From positions 930,001-994,000 of the forward strand of contig OZ252213.1 of the NCBI GenBank assembly GCA_965249045.1: a DNA stretch of 64,000 nt, written 5' to 3'. This stretch comes from Nemesobacter sp965249045. GTDB taxonomy: Bacteria > Desulfobacterota_D > UBA1144 > Nemesobacterales > Nemesobacteraceae. Position numbers and translations under genes: made by a program. This document shows positions 17,761 through 28,601 of this stretch, one piece after another; position 1 is the first letter of the stretch, and each line of letters starts with the position of its first letter. The notes under the pieces were generated by a model, which made no database searches, was not told where the DNA came from, and saw only the letters and a program-made list of their open reading frames with translations.

Positions 17761-19020
17761 TCAGTTTACGGAAACATACCCGTTTTCATCAACGCGCTCC
17801 CTTACCTTGCCAAGAACATAGGGGTCTATCCACTGCTCGTCTATGTACTCGGGATAAACGGGAAGCCTTTCCCGAAGCTCGTAACCCAGGGCGCTTACCT
17901 CCCTTTCCATTCTCTCAACCTGCGGCCACGGGGCCTCGGGGTTCACGTAGTCTATCGTGAGGGGCGACACGCCGCCCAGATCGTTTATGCCGGCTGTGAG
18001 GTAGAAAGTAAAATTTTTGTTGTTAAGGTTAGGCGGTATCTGTATGTTCATATCCCCTCCGAACACGAGCCTTGATATGGCGACGGTCTTAAGCATCTCG
18101 AGAAAATCGGCGGGAGGATAATCTTCCATCCTTATCCCTTCCTTGGGGTTAAAGTTCTGAATTATTATTTCCTGCAGATGGCCGTATCTGCGGGAGAGTT
18201 CGAGCAGGGCGTAAAGCGAGTCCACTCTCTCCTCGAACGTTTCCCCGATTCCGACCAGTATGCCGCTTGTCCAGGGAATACTGAGGTCGCCCGCGTACTC
18301 CATGGTCTCCATCCTGAGTTTCGGAACCTTGTCCGCGCAGCCGTGGTGGGCGTTTCCCCGCTTAAGTAGCCTCTCGCTTATGTTCTCGAGCATAAGACCC
18401 ATGCTTGGGTTGCTTTTTCTGAAACCGGAGAGTTCTTCTGGGGTTGAAAGTCCGAGGTTCGTGTGGGGAAAGATTCCGTGCTCAAGCCCGGTTTTCCCCA
18501 TGTCGATCAGGTACTCAGCCGTCGTTTCGTAACCGATTTCCCCGAGGGCGTCTCTGTATACCTGGTAGGCGAGTTCGGGCTTGTCCCCCGTAACGAAAAG
18601 AAGTTCCGTGCATCCCGCCTTCGCCCCTTTTTTCGCCATGTCAACGACCTCTTCCGGGGTCATGAACAGTGTTCCCTCTCCCGGCTCTATCTTGAACGTG
18701 CAGTATCCGCAGCGGTCCCTGCAGAGCTGGGTCAGGGGTACGAAAACGTTTTTGGAGTAGGTTACGGTTTTTCCCTTCGAGCGGTTCCTGATCGCCGCCG
18801 CGGCCAGAAGAAGAAAGGGGATTTCCTTGGGGAAAAGCTCCGTCAGGTAGAGGGCGTCTTCGCGCGTGACGCTTTCTCCCTCTATGGCTTTTGATATTAT
18901 TCTCTCGAGTTTCGGGGCCGCGCGAAGCTTCGAGAAGTCGCTTACGCCGAAAGTGTCGAGCAGCATGGCGCTTTCGTTTGCGCCGAATGTTTTTTCCCAA
19001 GTCTCAGCTAAAAGGGCCAT
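17761..19020 (-). CDS. cofG: FO synthase subunit 1 (CofG)
   Basis: Radical SAM partner of CofH in making FO for deazaflavin coenzyme F420. 419 aa. The cluster motif CRDRCGYC is in FVPLTQLCRDRCGYCTFK near residue 105. Family markers include ENISERLLKRGNAHHGCADK and PWTSGILVGIGET. An N-terminal ~80-residue helical extension, seen in several bacterial CofG proteins, precedes the barrel. It is the first gene of the cofG-cofH pair, divergent from the Spondin_N protein gene. No other F420 gene (cofC/D/E) is in the window. Confidence 0.93.
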   Translation of the reverse strand: MALLAETWEKTFGANESAMLLDTFGVSDFSKLRAAPKLERIISKAIEGESVTREDALYLTELFPKEIPFLLLAAAAIRNRSKGKTVTYSKNVFVPLTQLCRDRCGYCTFKIEPGEGTLFMTPEEVVDMAKKGAKAGCTELLFVTGDKPELAYQVYRDALGEIGYETTAEYLIDMGKTGLEHGIFPHTNLGLSTPEELSGFRKSNPSMGLMLENISERLLKRGNAHHGCADKVPKLRMETMEYAGDLSIPWTSGILVGIGETFEERVDSLYALLELSRRYGHLQEIIIQNFNPKEGIRMEDYPPADFLEMLKTVAISRLVFGGDMNIQIPPNLNNKNFTFYLTAGINDLGGVSPLTIDYVNPEAPWPQVERMEREVSALGYELRERLPVYPEYIDEQWIDPYVLGKVRERVDENGYVSVN

Positions 19021-19121
19021 ATACAGAAACCACCCGTTTCGTTTTCCGCGAGGAAGTAATTCAACACCACCAACCCCGCCTGTAAGTATCTTATACAGGG
19101 GGCGTTTTTGTCAAGGAATGT

Positions 19122-22100
19122 ATGGAGGATTTATGGAGAAACCGCGTGGCTCCTTGTTCGAAAATGTGCAGAATTGGTGGTACTATCTTACCTGAAATGA
19201 CTCCGCTGAAGTCTGACAGACTGCCGGGTCCTTCCGTACCGCCGTGCCGGGACGATATCCGCGCGTGGGGGCGCACCCGTCTTTTGTGTTTCTCCCGCAT
19301 CTTCTGTGGTTCCGCCCGGGCCGCAATGGGTCTTCTCCTCTTTGCCGCCATCGTCCTCGGCGCGCAGCCGGAGCCGGCCCGCGCGCAGACCACCGCTACC
19401 TACACGGTAACGTTCAAAGGCAACTGGACCACTAGTAGCACAACCGTCACGGTTCCGTCCAGTGCGCATTTCACGACGTTGATCGGCGCCGTACACGACA
19501 GCGATGTGACTTTCTGGACGCCGGGCGGTACGGCCACCTCTGGCGTGGAGGGGGTGGCGGAAACTGGCTCCACGGGCACGTTCAAGTCGGAAATCAGTGC
19601 TAAAGGCGCAGACGTAAAATCCACCGTCCAGGCCAGTGGGACCTCCGCCACGAGCCAGAGAACTTTTCAAGTCACATTCAGCCGTACTCATCCCCTGCTT
19701 ACCCTCTTGTCGATGATCGGCCCCAGCCCGGACTGGTTCGTGGGCGTCTCCGGTCTGTCTCTGCTCGATGGATCGGATGCCTGGCGATCCTCTCTCACGG
19801 TAGACCTGTTTCCCTACGACGCCGGCACCGAGGACGGGGAAGAATTTTCGCTGAGCAATCCCGCCACCAATCCCCAGGGAACCATCACCAGTCTCAAGGG
19901 ACAGGGCAAGTTCTCCGACACGTGCATGGCGAGGCTGAGCTTCACGCTCAATCAGGACAACGCGGCTCCCGAGTTCTCGAGTACGAGCACTACCCGAAGC
20001 TTCGCGGAGACCGTTGGGGACGCGACGGTGGGGAGCGCGGGCAACGTGGGAGCCGCGGTTACCGCCACGGACTCCGATAACGACACTCTTACCTACAGGC
20101 TTGAGGGAATGGATGCGGGGAAGTTCACGATAGTTTCTGGAAGCGGACAGATCCGGACCAAGGTCGGGGAGAGTTACGACCGGGAAACCAAAGCGAGCTA
20201 TTCAGTGATGGTCAAGGCGGATGACAGTAACGGGGGCACGGATACGATTGCGGTGACCGTAAACGTAAACAACGCAACGGAAAAACCGCTTAAGCCCGCC
20301 GCGCCGTTTGTATCGACAGCGAGTGCTACGAGAGTTAACGTGATGTGGAGCGCGCCGTCCAACACGGGTCGCCCGGAGATAACCAGCTACGACCTTCAGT
20401 ACCGGCAGGGTATGACCGGAAGCTGGACAGACGGTCCTCAGGACGTTGCCTCCACCAGTTCCGAAATCACGAATCTCATCGAGGGCACGGAGTACCAGGT
20501 GCAGGTTCGGGCGAGCAATTCAGACGGGGACGGTACATGGTCTGAGCCGGGAACCGGCCGGACCAGGGACAACAGGGCGCCCGAGTTCCCGGGTACGAGC
20601 ACTACCCGAAGCTTCGCGGAGACCGTTGGGAACGCGATGGTGGGGAGCGCGGACAACATTGGCGGGGCTGTAACAGCCACGGACGACGACAACGACACTC
20701 TTTCCTACAGCCTTGAGGGAATGGACAAGGACAGTTTCACCATTGATTCGGGCACGGGACAGATAAAGACAAAGGTTGGAAGCAAGTACGACAGGGAGAC
20801 CAAGGCAAGCTACTCGGTGACCGTGAAGGCTGATGACCAGAACGGGGGCACGGACACCATTGCAGTGACCATAAACGTAACAAACGTGGCGGAGAAACCA
20901 TTGACGCCGGCGCGTCCGTCCGTATCTTCGGGGAGCACCATGAGCGTTAACGTGATGTGGAACGCGCCGTCCAATACGGGCCGCCCGGCGATAACCACCT
21001 ATGACCTTCAGTACCGGCAGGGTATGACCGGAAGCTGGACAGACGGTCCCCAAGGCGTTACCGGCACGAGTTCTACGATCATGAATCTCATGGAGGACAC
21101 GGAGTACCAGGTACAGGTTCTGGCTTCCAACTCCGACGGGGACGGTACATGGTCTGAGCCGGGAACCGGCCGGACCAACAGAGCGCCTGTCCCGCCGTCG
21201 CCTTCTCCTCCGACGGAAGAAGAAACGGAAGAAGAAGTAGAAGAGGTGTGTGCCGTTTCCGGCGTGACCGATGATCAGAGCCTTGAAGGATTCGTTGAGT
21301 GCGCGGCGGATAGCATTGAGATCTTGGACACCTTTGAAGAGACGCTTCGCCTCCTTGACGAGTTCAGGGACGGCGAGGGAGACTGGAATGACGGTTCCAC
21401 GTACCTTGTTCTTCTCACCGGAAGAGGCGGGGTGTACTTTCACGCCAATGACAGGGAAGTTGAAGACATGGACTGGTCCGGGATTCTTTCCTGTGAAGGA
21501 GGAGGGTCCGTGCTGGACACACAAGAGGGATGCTTAATAGAGTACGACGGCGCCAGCAGCGGTTACGCGCATCCGTTTTCCGCTTCCCATGTTCCCCTGG
21601 CGCACGGCGAGAACGAATTCGTCCTGCTGGGCGGTTTCGATGAAACTCCCGAGGGGGAACCCCTCACAGGGGTGATTGGCGGACCGTCAACGGAAGCCGG
21701 GGAAGTGGATACCGACGATGAATTAAGGGAATTCGTGGAGGATGCGGGAAGAGTTTTCGGAGAAGCCGTTGAGAATCCTGAAATTGACCCCGCACAGTTG
21801 CGGGGGATTTTGAGGCGGGAGGGGCCGTGGAGAGAAGGGGGTGTCTACATTTACATTATGGATGAGATGGGGAGGGTGATATTCGACGGGGCGGACAGGA
21901 GCAGGGAGCAGAAGGACGAATACGAAAAGCAATATGTCAGAGATCTTATAGCGGAGGCGGGCGAAGCGATTGTCGAATATACGGAGGGCGGTTTGCTCAG
22001 AAGGGGTTACGCTGTAAGGGTAGAGGTTCCTTTGGATGAGGAGGAAGCCAGTCGTGTATACGTCGTGGGTTCCGGGTACCGCGTGGAGGAGCAGCCGGGC

Positions 22101-22274
22101 GTGGAGGAGGAGACGGACATGGAGGAGGAGACGGGCGAGATTGGCAACGGTGGAGGAGGCTGCGCTGTCGGAGGAAACGATAGCGGCGGCGCGTTCAGCC
22201 TGTTTCTGGCAGCGTTGGCGCTGCTTCTGACGGTCTCGCTTAAAAGACACCCGGTGGAAGACAAGACGCATTGA
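19122..22274 (+). CDS. Secreted multidomain protein: Spondin_N, 2x(cadherin-FN3), 2x Cache, C-terminal sorting tail
   Basis: 1050 aa, unlike any standard gene. In order: signal peptide (hydrophobic stretch GLLLFAAIVLG, cleavage near AQPEPARAQ, residue 89); Spondin_N domain ~90-282 (VTFKGNW, LIGAVHDSDVTFW, MIGPSPDWFVGVSGL, VDLFPYDAGT); cadherin-like 284-385; FN3 388-485; a second cadherin (487-588) and FN3 (590-687); a Glu-rich linker; two Cache-like domains ~713-860 and ~866-1000 (GDWNDGSTYLVLLTGRGGVYFHAN; GPWREGGVYIYIMDEMGRVIFDGA); then GNGGGGCAVGG, a hydrophobic helix and KRH. Start 19122 has AAGGA 5 nt upstream; an ATG at 19197 is an alternative. Probably surface-displayed; adhesive function is inference. 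Confidence 0.88.
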   Translation: MEDLWRNRVAPCSKMCRIGGTILPEMTPLKSDRLPGPSVPPCRDDIRAWGRTRLLCFSRIFCGSARAAMGLLLFAAIVLGAQPEPARAQTTATYTVTFKGNWTTSSTTVTVPSSAHFTTLIGAVHDSDVTFWTPGGTATSGVEGVAETGSTGTFKSEISAKGADVKSTVQASGTSATSQRTFQVTFSRTHPLLTLLSMIGPSPDWFVGVSGLSLLDGSDAWRSSLTVDLFPYDAGTEDGEEFSLSNPATNPQGTITSLKGQGKFSDTCMARLSFTLNQDNAAPEFSSTSTTRSFAETVGDATVGSAGNVGAAVTATDSDNDTLTYRLEGMDAGKFTIVSGSGQIRTKVGESYDRETKASYSVMVKADDSNGGTDTIAVTVNVNNATEKPLKPAAPFVSTASATRVNVMWSAPSNTGRPEITSYDLQYRQGMTGSWTDGPQDVASTSSEITNLIEGTEYQVQVRASNSDGDGTWSEPGTGRTRDNRAPEFPGTSTTRSFAETVGNAMVGSADNIGGAVTATDDDNDTLSYSLEGMDKDSFTIDSGTGQIKTKVGSKYDRETKASYSVTVKADDQNGGTDTIAVTINVTNVAEKPLTPARPSVSSGSTMSVNVMWNAPSNTGRPAITTYDLQYRQGMTGSWTDGPQGVTGTSSTIMNLMEDTEYQVQVLASNSDGDGTWSEPGTGRTNRAPVPPSPSPPTEEETEEEVEEVCAVSGVTDDQSLEGFVECAADSIEILDTFEETLRLLDEFRDGEGDWNDGSTYLVLLTGRGGVYFHANDREVEDMDWSGILSCEGGGSVLDTQEGCLIEYDGASSGYAHPFSASHVPLAHGENEFVLLGGFDETPEGEPLTGVIGGPSTEAGEVDTDDELREFVEDAGRVFGEAVENPEIDPAQLRGILRREGPWREGGVYIYIMDEMGRVIFDGADRSREQKDEYEKQYVRDLIAEAGEAIVEYTEGGLLRRGYAVRVEVPLDEEEASRVYVVGSGYRVEEQPGVEEETDMEEETGEIGNGGGGCAVGGNDSGGAFSLFLAALALLLTVSLKRHPVEDKTH
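19959..21176 (+). repeat. Two tandem cadherin-FN3 coding units of 612 and 606 bp
   Basis: Unit 1 is 19959-20570 and unit 2 is 20571-21176. Long stretches match at DNA level (for example around TTCGCGGAGACCGTTGGG and CTTCAGTACCGGCAGGGTATG). The cadherin halves keep acidic calcium-type motifs (DSDNDT, DDDNDT). The similarity at DNA level points to recent internal duplication, and copy number could vary by recombination. Confidence 0.9.
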
Positions 22275-22344
22275 GGTGAGGCGGAAGTGTTGTCGCTGAG
22301 AACCGCAAGGGAATCCTCATTGAAGAAGGAGTTTGACCAGAAGG

Positions 22345-22374
22345 GTCCCACGCTAAAAAGTGGGGACGGTTTTA
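22345..22374 (+). terminator. Weak candidate terminator
   Basis: GTCCCAC (22345-22351) pairs with GTGGGGAC (22360-22367) with one bulge, followed by GGTTTTAT. It lies 70 bp beyond the stop of the Spondin_N gene. The rest of 22275-22601 holds another short hairpin (22384-22404) and a palindrome (22452-22467), but no gene that I can see. Confidence 0.35.
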
Positions 22375-22451
22375 TCAGGAGTTGGCAGATATTTAGTGTC
22401 TGCCGCAGGCCCCTCTAGCTTGCCGAAACAGGATAAGCGATATGGTTTTTA

Positions 22452-22467
22452 TGGTGAATATTCACCA
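22452..22467. promoter_or_regulatory. Perfect 16-bp palindrome upstream of acs
   Basis: TGGTGAATATTCACCA is perfectly self-complementary and lies 134 bp upstream of the acs ATG. A TATGAT follows it by 6 bp. It has the form of an operator for a dimeric regulator. No regulator gene is adjacent, so its role is a guess. Confidence 0.4.
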
Positions 22468-22601
22468 CATAATGTATGATTACGCCCGAAAATCAATATC
22501 AAGCAGCTCTGTTTTTAAAGTTCCTCGCAGGTTTTGCGTCCGGCGGGATTTAAAGACTCGAAAAGATTTGTCAATCAAGTTTTAAAGAAATCAGTAAAGC
22601 C

Positions 22602-24551
<1,950 letters not shown>

Positions 24552-24718
24552 GACGCTGCGGATGGAAAATTTATTGAAGTCTTGACCGCAGTTTGTACGG
24601 ATAATTGACCGTTCTTTCGCAAAGCTATTCTTCTTCCAGAGTGCATGACTCGACAATCACTCTGCTGCTTCCGGGTACTTCTCGCCCGTTTTGGATTTCC
24701 ACTAAAGTCTTTTGAATG

Positions 24719-25232
24719 CTATTGCTCAGTTCTTGGCAGAATATAACACCGGGGATCAAGTGGATACAGCGAACACAGGTACGGCGGATCGCTTTCAATT
24801 ACTACCCACTCGCCGGAGTAATAAGGTAGTTCTTCGTATGGGTCAAGATTGCATGCATACTCCGCAATCCGAAGGTACGTATAAAAGTCATCTTCATAAT
24901 CACCTCTCCACCTGGTAATCATAGTTCCATCCGCGTAGCGTCTTATGTCGGTGGCTGCATCGCGTCTTATTCTGGTGTCTTCACAATGAAAGAATGTTCC
25001 TTCATCTGTTACAAGTTCAGTTGGGTAGCTTCTTTCATACAGCCTACGACCATAAAACCGTTCACTAGGAAGCAAGAGTGGCTCAACATGGTCAAAATCA
25101 AGGTGGTTATTGCAGTCGATATCGTCCGGCGTGAGCCCGTTAAGATTCGGCAGAGGCTCAAGCAGACCCTCAAGGCTGCACCCAAGTATCGAAGAAATGA
25201 AGAGCAAAAACAAGAATTAACAGGTTTTTCAT
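24719..25232 (-). pseudogene. Small exported lipoprotein gene, probably frameshifted near its start; function unknown
   Basis: Not recognised. The main frame (stop 24721-24719) encodes about 160 residues that begin right after a lipobox-like FISSILGCSLEG. They contain several Cys and many Tyr/Asp, ending in LYPLDPRCYILPRTEQ. In that frame the only start is a TTG at 25213, two codons after a stop, giving no basic n-region. A proper start, ATG at 25232 with GAGG upstream, encodes MKNLLILVFAL but is one base out of frame with the lipobox. Joining the two frames gives a textbook lipoprotein signal, so a 1-nt indel (or sequence error) near 25200 is likely. Confidence 0.55.
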
Positions 25233-25403
25233 TGTCGCCTCGTCGTTCTATCAAACCTTCAACCATAACACCGACTAGAATGATAGCTACATTACTTGCG
25301 GCCTCCCTTATACTCTTTATACTCCTTGAAATAGATATTATAAGCGGTTTTTTTACTCATTTCGATAATATTGTCTGGTAGTGACTGCTCCTTAGCGTTC
25401 AAG

Positions 25404-26159
25404 ATGAGACTTAACAGGTTTCTTTCCGAGTGTGGAATAACATCAAGAAGAAAAGCGGATAACCTTATAAAGGCGAGGCGGATAACTGTAAACGGGGAGG
25501 TCGTCAGTACTCTCGGGTCCGTGGTGGACGAGCTTGCCGACACCGTGCTTCTCGACGGAAAACCCGTACGCACTGAGAGGAAAAGATACTTGATGCTTAA
25601 CAAACCCCCTTTTTACCTTACTTCCCTTAAGTCCATGGAAGACGGAAAAAAGACGATAACATCTTTTCTGGGGGACATAGAACAGAGGGTTTATCCCGTC
25701 GGGAGACTTGATTACGACTCGGAGGGACTTTTAATTCTCACAAACGACGGAGAACTCGCAAACAGGATACATCACCCCAGGTACAAGGTGGTAAAAACTT
25801 ATCTGGCCGAAGTCTCGGGAGAGATGTCAGATAATCTTGAAGCAGTGCTCAAGGATGGAGTGGAAATCGAAGGGCGTTTTACAAAGCCGGATTCTGTCGA
25901 CGTCCTTAAAACGTCGGCTCAGCGCGTGCGGGTCAGCATTTCCTTTCACGAGGGAAGAAATCATCTTGTAAAAAAATATTTTGAGGCCTTCGGGCTTAGG
26001 GTTGCGAGGCTTAAGAGAATTTCGTGCGGCAACGTGCGTCTCGGCGAGCTTGGCAGGGGAATGTGGCGCGATTTGAACCCGGGAGAACTAAGGAGCCTTC
26101 GGAAGATAACGGGACTTTCGCCCCGCGGTGAAAAGAAAACGCCGGGGGGCGCAGCATGA
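25404..26159 (+). CDS. rluB: RsuA/RluB-family rRNA pseudouridine synthase
   Basis: Modifies a uridine in ribosomal RNA. 251 aa from the ATG at 25404 (MRLNRFLSECGITSRR); an 11-codon upstream extension is rejected. An N-terminal S4 RNA-binding domain (residues 1-60) is followed by the catalytic GRLDYDSEGLLILTNDG with its Asp near residue 103. The usual C-terminal EGRNRQVRRM motif is altered to EGRNHLVKKYFEAFG. Whether it acts on 23S (RluB) or 16S (RsuA) RNA cannot be settled here. Its stop overlaps the tmk start (ATGA). Confidence 0.9.
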   Translation: MRLNRFLSECGITSRRKADNLIKARRITVNGEVVSTLGSVVDELADTVLLDGKPVRTERKRYLMLNKPPFYLTSLKSMEDGKKTITSFLGDIEQRVYPVGRLDYDSEGLLILTNDGELANRIHHPRYKVVKTYLAEVSGEMSDNLEAVLKDGVEIEGRFTKPDSVDVLKTSAQRVRVSISFHEGRNHLVKKYFEAFGLRVARLKRISCGNVRLGELGRGMWRDLNPGELRSLRKITGLSPRGEKKTPGGAA

Positions 26160-26764
26160 AAAAGTTTATCACCTTTGAGGGAATAGACGGAAGCGGCAAG
26201 TCGACCCAGGCGAGGCTCCTTGCGGATTACCTCGCCGGTAAGGGAACCAAGGTGTTTTTTACCAAGGAACCGGGCGAGGGAAAACTGGGCAAGGCGATAA
26301 GAGCCGAGATTCTCGACCAAAGAGATATAGATGTTGATCCCTACGCGGAGCTTTGTCTTTTCTGCGCGGACAGGGCCCAGCACGTAAGGGAACTTCTATT
26401 GCCTAAACTCAGAGACGGTTACACGGTCATCTGCGACAGGTACTACGATTCGACTCTGGCTTACCAGGGTTCCGGAAGGGGGATTGATCCCGACCTGGTT
26501 TTCCGTATGGCCATGGCCTCAAGCCTCGGGGTTGAACCCGACATCACGTTTTTTCTCTCGATACCGGTTGAGCAGGCGCTTTTAAGGCTCAAGGACCGCG
26601 CAAAAGAGAGAAACAAGATGGACGAGGAACCGCTTGAGTTCCACAGCCGGGTGGATGAGGGTTACAGGGAACTGATTGAAAAAGGCATCCCAAGAATCAA
26701 GCTAATAGAAGCGTCCGCTTCCCCCGAGGAGATTCACATGGAGATAAGGCGTTTTTTTGACTGA
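26156..26764 (+). CDS. tmk: Thymidylate kinase
   Basis: Phosphorylates dTMP to dTDP, 202 aa. P-loop EGIDGSGKST near residue 8, the DR(Y) motif CDRYYDSTLAYQG near 90 and a lid region rich in Arg (RLKDRAKERNKMDEE). Translationally coupled to the pseudouridine synthase by a 4-nt ATGA overlap. It is not next to holB as in many genomes. Confidence 0.96.
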   Translation: MKKFITFEGIDGSGKSTQARLLADYLAGKGTKVFFTKEPGEGKLGKAIRAEILDQRDIDVDPYAELCLFCADRAQHVRELLLPKLRDGYTVICDRYYDSTLAYQGSGRGIDPDLVFRMAMASSLGVEPDITFFLSIPVEQALLRLKDRAKERNKMDEEPLEFHSRVDEGYRELIEKGIPRIKLIEASASPEEIHMEIRRFFD

Positions 26765-26773
26765 TCCCGCCGC

Positions 26774-27259
26774 TCAGACCGAATCTTTTGTCCTCTCGAC
26801 GAGCTCCTCCACTCTTGGATACATGTAAAGATGCAGTACGATTCCTATTACCGAAAGCGGTATTATGTCCATGGGTTTTTTGCTTATAAACGAGAGAACG
26901 AATCCGAGCAGTACCACGCTTTCGTTTATTCCCCAGGGAACCACGTGCGGGAGAAGAAGGCGGTTTGAAAGCTCCTCAAGCCTTTTTTCAAGCTCCTGGC
27001 CCTGCGTGGCGAGAAATTTCTTGCGAAGCGATTTTTCAGAGAGGGTAAACCTGTATATAAGAAGGGATATTATCCCTAGAGTGGCCCCTCCGAGAAGAAA
27101 AGCGGCTTTTACATTCTCTCCCAGGTCGGGCGGTTCGGGTGAAGCGAACAAGAAGACCACCGCGGTGTAGGCGAACATGGCGAGCAGCAAGGCGAACCAG
27201 ACTATTTTCAGGGCGCTTTGGTTCTTCGTGGCGGATGAGGCGCGATTTTTTATGTCCAT
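26774..27259 (-). CDS. Small multi-pass membrane protein, function unknown
   Basis: 161 aa with four predicted TM segments (around residues 18-38, 50-68, 107-125 and 130-148) and a central charged helical stretch (GQELEKRLEELSNR). No family recognised. It forms a minus-strand pair with the 69-aa membrane protein 28 bp upstream; the pair is divergent from the rhodanese gene and convergent with tmk. Confidence 0.7.
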   Translation of the reverse strand: MDIKNRASSATKNQSALKIVWFALLLAMFAYTAVVFLFASPEPPDLGENVKAAFLLGGATLGIISLLIYRFTLSEKSLRKKFLATQGQELEKRLEELSNRLLLPHVVPWGINESVVLLGFVLSFISKKPMDIIPLSVIGIVLHLYMYPRVEELVERTKDSV

Positions 27260-27287
27260 TGCTTGGGATGGGAGCGGAATTGCGCGC

Positions 27288-27497
27288 TCAGGAGGTGATC
27301 TTGGCGAAAATCACGCTGAGGATTATAAGCGCGACAAAAATCCCCATCATGTAAAAAGGTATGCTGGTGTTGTATCCCTTTTCTATGTTGGGAACCCTTT
27401 TCTGGGACCAGATTATGGAAGGCGCTTTGCTTTCGTCCACGGCTTCGGTTTCCTGCTCCACCGTATCTTCTGTTCTCTGCTCTTCGGTTTCCGCCAT
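27288..27497 (-). CDS. Small single-pass membrane protein, function unknown
   Basis: 69 aa from the ATG at 27497 (MAETEEQRTEDTVEQ), with AGGAAA upstream. A longer reading from 27695 would overlap the rhodanese start and is unlikely. The N-terminal half is acidic and disordered; a C-terminal hydrophobic helix (FYMMGIFVALIILSVIFA) anchors it. The layout (cytosolic acidic tail plus TM) resembles small respiratory-complex subunits, but nothing identifies it. Confidence 0.6.
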   Translation of the reverse strand: MAETEEQRTEDTVEQETEAVDESKAPSIIWSQKRVPNIEKGYNTSIPFYMMGIFVALIILSVIFAKITS

Positions 27498-27679
27498 TTT
27501 GAGGTTTCCTGGAACTGCGTGTACGGAAAAATTATCACGCAACACGCCCCGAAAATCAAGTTTTCCGCCGGGTGCTGCCCGTCGCATGGGTTTTCCTTGA
27601 AAACTCGTCTCCGTATATTTATAATTAACCAAATACATTAAAAGGCTGCGCAATGCGCGACCGAACGGAGGTTTTACAT

Positions 27680-28522
27680 ATGGCGGATTACGCAAGCCCA
27701 GATGTTCTTGTGAGCACGGACTGGGTAGAAGAGCATATTAATGATCCCGATATCGTTATTGTGGAATCGGATGAGGACCTACTGCTCTATGAAATAGGAC
27801 ACATAAAAAATTCGGTAAAATTCGACTGGCAGACCGAGCTTCAGGATCAGCTTGTAAGGGATTACGTAAGCAGGGAGAACTTCGAGACGCTGCTTTCCGA
27901 AAAAGGCATTTCCAATGACCACGCGGTGGTTTTCTACGGGGACAGGAGCAACTGGTGGGCGTGCTACGCTTTCTGGACTTTCAAGGTTCTCGGACACGAA
28001 AAGTGCCTTATAATGGATGGCGGCAGGCAAAAATGGGCTGATGAGGGAAGAGAGTTCGTAAAAGATGTTCCCGAAAGACCAAAAACGGATTACAAGGTGT
28101 CGGCTGTTGATGAGTCCATAAGGGCTTTTCGCAATGACGTGATGGAGCACATGACGTCTTCAAGGCCGCTTGTTGACGTTCGCTCTCCGAAAGAGTACTC
28201 GGGAGAACTTCTTCACATGGAGGCTTACCCCCAGGAAGGAGCGCTTCGCGGAGGACATATTCCGGGTGCGGTAAACGTTCCCTGGGCTACTGCTGCCAAC
28301 GAAGACGGAACTTTCCGTTCGGCCGATGAGCTTGTCGATATATACGAAAAGGGACAGGGGCTAAGCAAAGACCAGGACGTGATTGCCTACTGCAGAATAG
28401 GAGAGCGCTCTTCTCACACCTGGTTTGTTCTTACCTATCTTCTTGGATTTGAAAACGTCAGGAATTACGACGGTTCGTGGACCGAGTGGGGAAACCTTGT
28501 AAGGGTTCCCATAGAAAGATAA
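27680..28522 (+). CDS. sseA: Two-domain thiosulfate/3-mercaptopyruvate sulfurtransferase (rhodanese)
   Basis: 280 aa from the ATG at 27680, which has GGAGG 8 nt upstream; an earlier ATG at 27653 lacks this. Two rhodanese domains: an inactive N-terminal one (VVFYGDRSNWWACYAFW) and a catalytic one with the active Cys in YCRIGERSSHTW near residue 238. Transfers sulfane sulfur, which fits its position just before sufE and sufU. A strong terminator (28548-28587) separates it from them. Confidence 0.92.
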   Translation: MADYASPDVLVSTDWVEEHINDPDIVIVESDEDLLLYEIGHIKNSVKFDWQTELQDQLVRDYVSRENFETLLSEKGISNDHAVVFYGDRSNWWACYAFWTFKVLGHEKCLIMDGGRQKWADEGREFVKDVPERPKTDYKVSAVDESIRAFRNDVMEHMTSSRPLVDVRSPKEYSGELLHMEAYPQEGALRGGHIPGAVNVPWATAANEDGTFRSADELVDIYEKGQGLSKDQDVIAYCRIGERSSHTWFVLTYLLGFENVRNYDGSWTEWGNLVRVPIER

Positions 28523-28547
28523 AAGGAGAGGAGTTTTTTGTGCAAAT

Positions 28548-28587
28548 AAAAAAGGATGTGGTCTTACGGGTCCGCATCCTTTTTTTT
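28548..28587 (+). terminator. Rho-independent terminator
   Basis: GGATGTGG (28554-28561) and CCGCATCC (28572-28579) form an 8-bp stem with one G-U pair and a 10-nt loop. It is flanked by A's on the left and eight T's on the right. It ends the rhodanese transcript, 14 bp before sufE. Confidence 0.85.
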
Positions 28588-28601
28588 GAAGCCGCGCGAA
28601 T

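Noticed and set aside
16556..19020. The two radical SAM genes as MqnE and MqnC
   Set aside because: CofG- and CofH-specific motifs (AHHGCADK; GGTLMEEQISRFAGASYG) and their order favour FO synthase, although menaquinone genes are in the window.
24986..25381. 131-codon plus-strand frame
   Set aside because: It lies opposite the lipoprotein gene, spans the upstream region without a ribosome-binding site, and has no recognisable content.
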